This document shows positions 32,890 to 34,322 of a stretch of DNA of 34,322 bases, piece by piece (the stretch's first letter is position 1; each line of letters starts with the position of its first letter). Position numbers and translations under genes: made by a program. The notes under the pieces were generated by a model. It was given only the letters and a program-made list of their open reading frames with translations, was not told where the DNA came from and did no database searches. The DNA comes from Oscillospiraceae bacterium (GTDB lineage: Bacteria > Bacillota > Clostridia > Oscillospirales > Ruminococcaceae): the NCBI GenBank assembly GCA_022769565.1, contig JALEJQ010000104.1, positions 1 through 34,322 on the forward strand, written 5' to 3'.

Positions 32890-33582
32890 TTAAATAATGT
32901 TTGCAAATATCGGCGCTGCAATGACCGTGAGAATTCCTGCCGTAACTACGGAAAGACTGCTCATTGCGCCTTCTACCTCTCCAAGCTCCATTGCCTTGAC
33001 CGTTCCGAGAACGTGAGCGGAGCTGCCCAGAGCGATACCCTTTGCCACGGGTTCTTTTATCTTCAGCAGCTTAAACACAAGCTCTCCGAAAATATTTCCC
33101 AGTACGCCCGTTATGATTATGACCGTGACCGTTATCGCCACATATCCCCCAAGCTCCTCCGAAGCACCCATTCCGATAGCCGTTGTAATGGATTTCGGCA
33201 GAAACGTTACATATTCCTTGTGACCGAAGCTGCACAGCAGAGCAAGAGCAAGTATCGTACCCATACTTGTCAGCACCCCCGAGCCTATGCCAAGAACTAC
33301 CGCCAGCCAGTTCTTTTTCAGCATTTCAAACTGTTCATAAAGGGGCACCGCCAGACACACCGTTGCAGGCGTAAGGAACCAGCTCAGATACTTTGCGCTT
33401 TCATAATAGCTGCTGTAATCTATCTTCATCAGCAGAAGCACGGCGATAGTGACCGCAATGGAAATAAGCAGCGGATTGAACACCGCAGACTTGAATTTCT
33501 TTTTCAGCTGCAAGCCCAGTATATATGAAGCAGAGCTTAAGATCACACCGAAAAACACGGAATTTGCAAGCATATCTCTCAT
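32890..33582 (-). CDS. lrgB: LrgB/CidB-family membrane protein, 230 aa
   Basis: Polytopic protein with the LrgB signatures [30 protein letters not shown] and [21 protein letters not shown]. LrgA and LrgB form a two-subunit membrane transport system. They were first described as holin/antiholin-like modulators of murein hydrolases; in Bacillus subtilis PftAB moves pyruvate, and the plant fusion PLGG1 moves glycolate and glycerate. The ATG overlaps the lrgA stop by four bases (ATGA), implying coupled translation in fixed ratio. Confidence 0.93.
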   Translation of the reverse strand: MRDMLANSVFFGVILSSASYILGLQLKKKFKSAVFNPLLISIAVTIAVLLLMKIDYSSYYESAKYLSWFLTPATVCLAVPLYEQFEMLKKNWLAVVLGIGSGVLTSMGTILALALLCSFGHKEYVTFLPKSITTAIGMGASEELGGYVAITVTVIIITGVLGNIFGELVFKLLKIKEPVAKGIALGSSAHVLGTVKAMELGEVEGAMSSLSVVTAGILTVIAAPIFANII

Positions 33583-33944
33583 TTCGTGTTCACCTTCTTT
33601 GCTTTGAGCCGTATAACAGCCTGAGTGACAAGACCCGATACCGCCATTACCGCAAAGGTGGAAATTACCGTAGCTGCGGCAAATTTCAGCAGGTTAGGCT
33701 TTATAACGCCCCATGAATCCATAAGCTCCACCGCCGCAGGAACAAGCATTACCGGCATAATGTCGATAAGAAGGTCGCTTGTCTCCTTGACGGAGCTTTT
33801 GGGTATTATTTTTGTTTCAAGTCCGATAAAAAGCAGGGTTATCCCGTATATTCCGGCAGGAACAGGCAGAGGTATGAAAAAATGCAGTATTTCCCCTATA
33901 AAAGAAACTGCCAGTATTATACACAATTGACGAAAAAATTTCAT
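33579..33944 (-). CDS. lrgA: LrgA/CidA-family membrane protein, 121 aa
   Basis: Four hydrophobic segments with the CidA/LrgA motif PLPVPAGIYGITLLFIGL near the N-terminus and IMPVMLVPAAVEL in the middle, ending in a basic tail. It pairs with LrgB. Start: ATG 33944 behind AAGGAG (33956-33951); longer in-frame reading from 33980 would run through the operator and past the transcription start. First gene of the four-gene unit with gntR and gph. Confidence 0.92.
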   Translation of the reverse strand: MKFFRQLCIILAVSFIGEILHFFIPLPVPAGIYGITLLFIGLETKIIPKSSVKETSDLLIDIMPVMLVPAAVELMDSWGVIKPNLLKFAAATVISTFAVMAVSGLVTQAVIRLKAKKVNTK

Positions 33945-33958
33945 TTCTATGCGCTCCT

Positions 33959-33989
33959 TATAATAAATTGGTACTACCAATTTATTATA
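33959..33989. promoter_or_regulatory. Perfect 31-bp palindrome, predicted GntR operator of lrgAB-gntR-gph
   Basis: Arms 33959-33973 and 33975-33989 are exact inverted copies around C33974. The core ATTGGTACTACCAAT matches the TTGGT-N3-ACCAA pattern of PdhR/LldR-like FCD regulators. It covers the -10 box and the predicted transcription start of lrgA, as expected for repression. Confidence 0.8.
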
Positions 33990-34012
33990 TCACATATAAT
34001 GCAGCTTGTCAA
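33984..34012 (-). promoter_or_regulatory. Consensus sigma-A promoter of lrgA-lrgB-gntR-gph
   Basis: Minus strand: TTGACA (34012-34007), 17 bases, TATAAT (33989-33984), a perfect consensus. Predicted start near 33977 lies inside the palindrome. With no repressor the unit would be very strongly transcribed. Confidence 0.85.
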
Positions 34013-34021
34013 TTTTAAATT

Positions 34022-34033
34022 TAATAAATTGGT
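34022..34033. promoter_or_regulatory. Second half-operator upstream of the lrgA promoter
   Basis: TAATAAATTGGT is identical to one half of the palindrome (33961-33972) and lies 10-21 bases upstream of the -35 box. It lacks the matching right half, so binding would be weaker or cooperative. Confidence 0.45.
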
Positions 34034-34036
34034 TAT

Positions 34037-34125
34037 TAAAGAAATAACCGCCTCAGCGACCATACTCAGGCGGTTATCGGCAATAGCTTAAGAGCGACGC
34101 ACCGTTTAATGGTGTGTCCGACTGT
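34037..34125 (-). ncRNA. Candidate small RNA, about 90 nt
   Basis: The minus-strand promoter at 34160-34132 would start transcription near 34125. The RNA would contain a hairpin formed by 34118-34111 and 34103-34096 (8 bp with one A-C mismatch, 7-base loop), a single-stranded linker, and a terminal perfect 10-bp hairpin formed by 34077-34068 and 34053-34044, followed by TTCTTT. It contains no ORF with a ribosome site. The end hairpin resembles those I recall from Firmicute type I antitoxin RNAs, but no toxin gene is seen beside it, so function is open. Confidence 0.6.
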
Positions 34126-34131
34126 TAATTT

Positions 34132-34160
34132 ATTATACACCCTATTAAAGCGGTTGTCAA
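34132..34160 (-). promoter_or_regulatory. Consensus sigma-A promoter of the candidate small RNA
   Basis: Minus strand: TTGACA (34160-34155), 17 bases, TATAAT (34137-34132). Perfect consensus, placed immediately after the flagellin terminator and far from any start codon. Confidence 0.8.
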
Positions 34161-34164
34161 GCAT

Positions 34165-34215
34165 AAAAACAAAGCCCCCCAGAGTGATGTTTTTCACGCC
34201 GGGGGGCTTTTTATG
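34165..34215. terminator. Flagellin terminator, usable in both directions
   Basis: AAAGCCCCCC (34171-34180) and GGGGGGCTTT (34201-34210) form a perfect 10-bp stem. Read on the minus strand it is followed by GTTTTTATG; read on the plus strand by TTATG. It ends the flagellin transcript. Confidence 0.9.
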
Positions 34216-34260
34216 CGGTTTTAAGCCGCTGTTTTCTGCATTGAATCAGAGAAATCAGAC

Positions 34261-34322
34261 TTACTGGAGGAGGGAAAGAACGCCCTGAGGAAGCTGATTT
34301 GCCTGAGCGAGCATAGACTGAG
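34261..34322 (-). CDS. Flagellin C-terminus, partial at the window edge
   Basis: Only the last 19 codons and a stop are in the window; the gene continues beyond 34322. The minus strand reads QSMLAQANQLPQGVLSLLQ and a TAA at 34263-34261, the nearly invariant end of bacterial flagellins, which forms part of the D0 coiled coil. This implies a motile relative or at least flagellar genes. A strong terminator follows. Confidence 0.88.
   Translation of the reverse strand, partial: QSMLAQANQLPQGVLSLLQ

Noticed and set aside
33994-34091. Short plus-strand ORF (about 30 codons) overlapping the candidate small RNA, considered as a type I toxin
   Set aside because: It has no hydrophobic segment and no ribosome site, and it is read through the lrgA promoter region.

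Overview
The window reads as a chromosomal segment of an anaerobic, low-to-mid GC Firmicute of the Oscillospiraceae/Ruminococcus type. This rests on the YlxR/YlxQ genes inside the nusA-infB operon, strong AGGAGG-type ribosome sites, several sigma-A promoters close to TTGACA-17-TATAAT, a clostridial-type PTS enzyme I, LrgAB with an FCD-type GntR regulator, and the C-terminus of a flagellin at the right edge. No rRNA, tRNA, CRISPR array, complete insertion sequence or prophage was seen.

Layout. 1-226 is non-coding and holds an imperfect 112-nt foldback and a perfect 18-bp hairpin. 227-4060 (minus) carries metF behind an SGNH acetylesterase (one transcription unit) and a MATE exporter. 4464-9113 (plus) carries ptsI, a DHH phosphoesterase with a two-hairpin leader, a stand-alone FakA-like fragment, a Lys/Ala/Pro-rich protein and a phosphopantetheinyl transferase. 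9273-19003 is the translation/RNA operon rimP-nusA-ylxR-ylxQ-infB-rbfA-nrnA-truB-ribF, followed by gltX. 19106-23928 is a GldA/GldF/GldG-like ABC system with a DUF4340 protein. 24166-26578 holds a small conserved protein and a cytosolic sugar-binding-protein/GGDEF fusion. 26745-31446 holds an AT-rich CPBP-family membrane protein, yfcE, a YfhO membrane protein and HPr.

31515-33944 (minus) is the most interesting block: lrgA-lrgB-gntR-gph, tightly packed or overlapping. A consensus promoter has its -10 and start point buried in a perfect 31-bp palindrome with the TTGGT-N3-ACCAA core of FadR/PdhR/LldR-type regulators. The presence of a phosphoglycolate-phosphatase-like enzyme, an LrgAB transporter (the family that includes the plant plastid glycolate/glycerate transporter PLGG1 and the Bacillus pyruvate transporter PftAB) and a metal-site FCD regulator suggests a self-regulated module for making and exporting a small 2-hydroxy or 2-oxo acid. 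Between it and the flagellin terminator sits a promoter-hairpin-hairpin unit that looks like an unannotated small RNA of about 90 nt.

The two general PTS proteins lie at opposite ends of the window. The HPr keeps His15 but has Arg where Ser46 should be, so the usual HprK control would not work on this copy.
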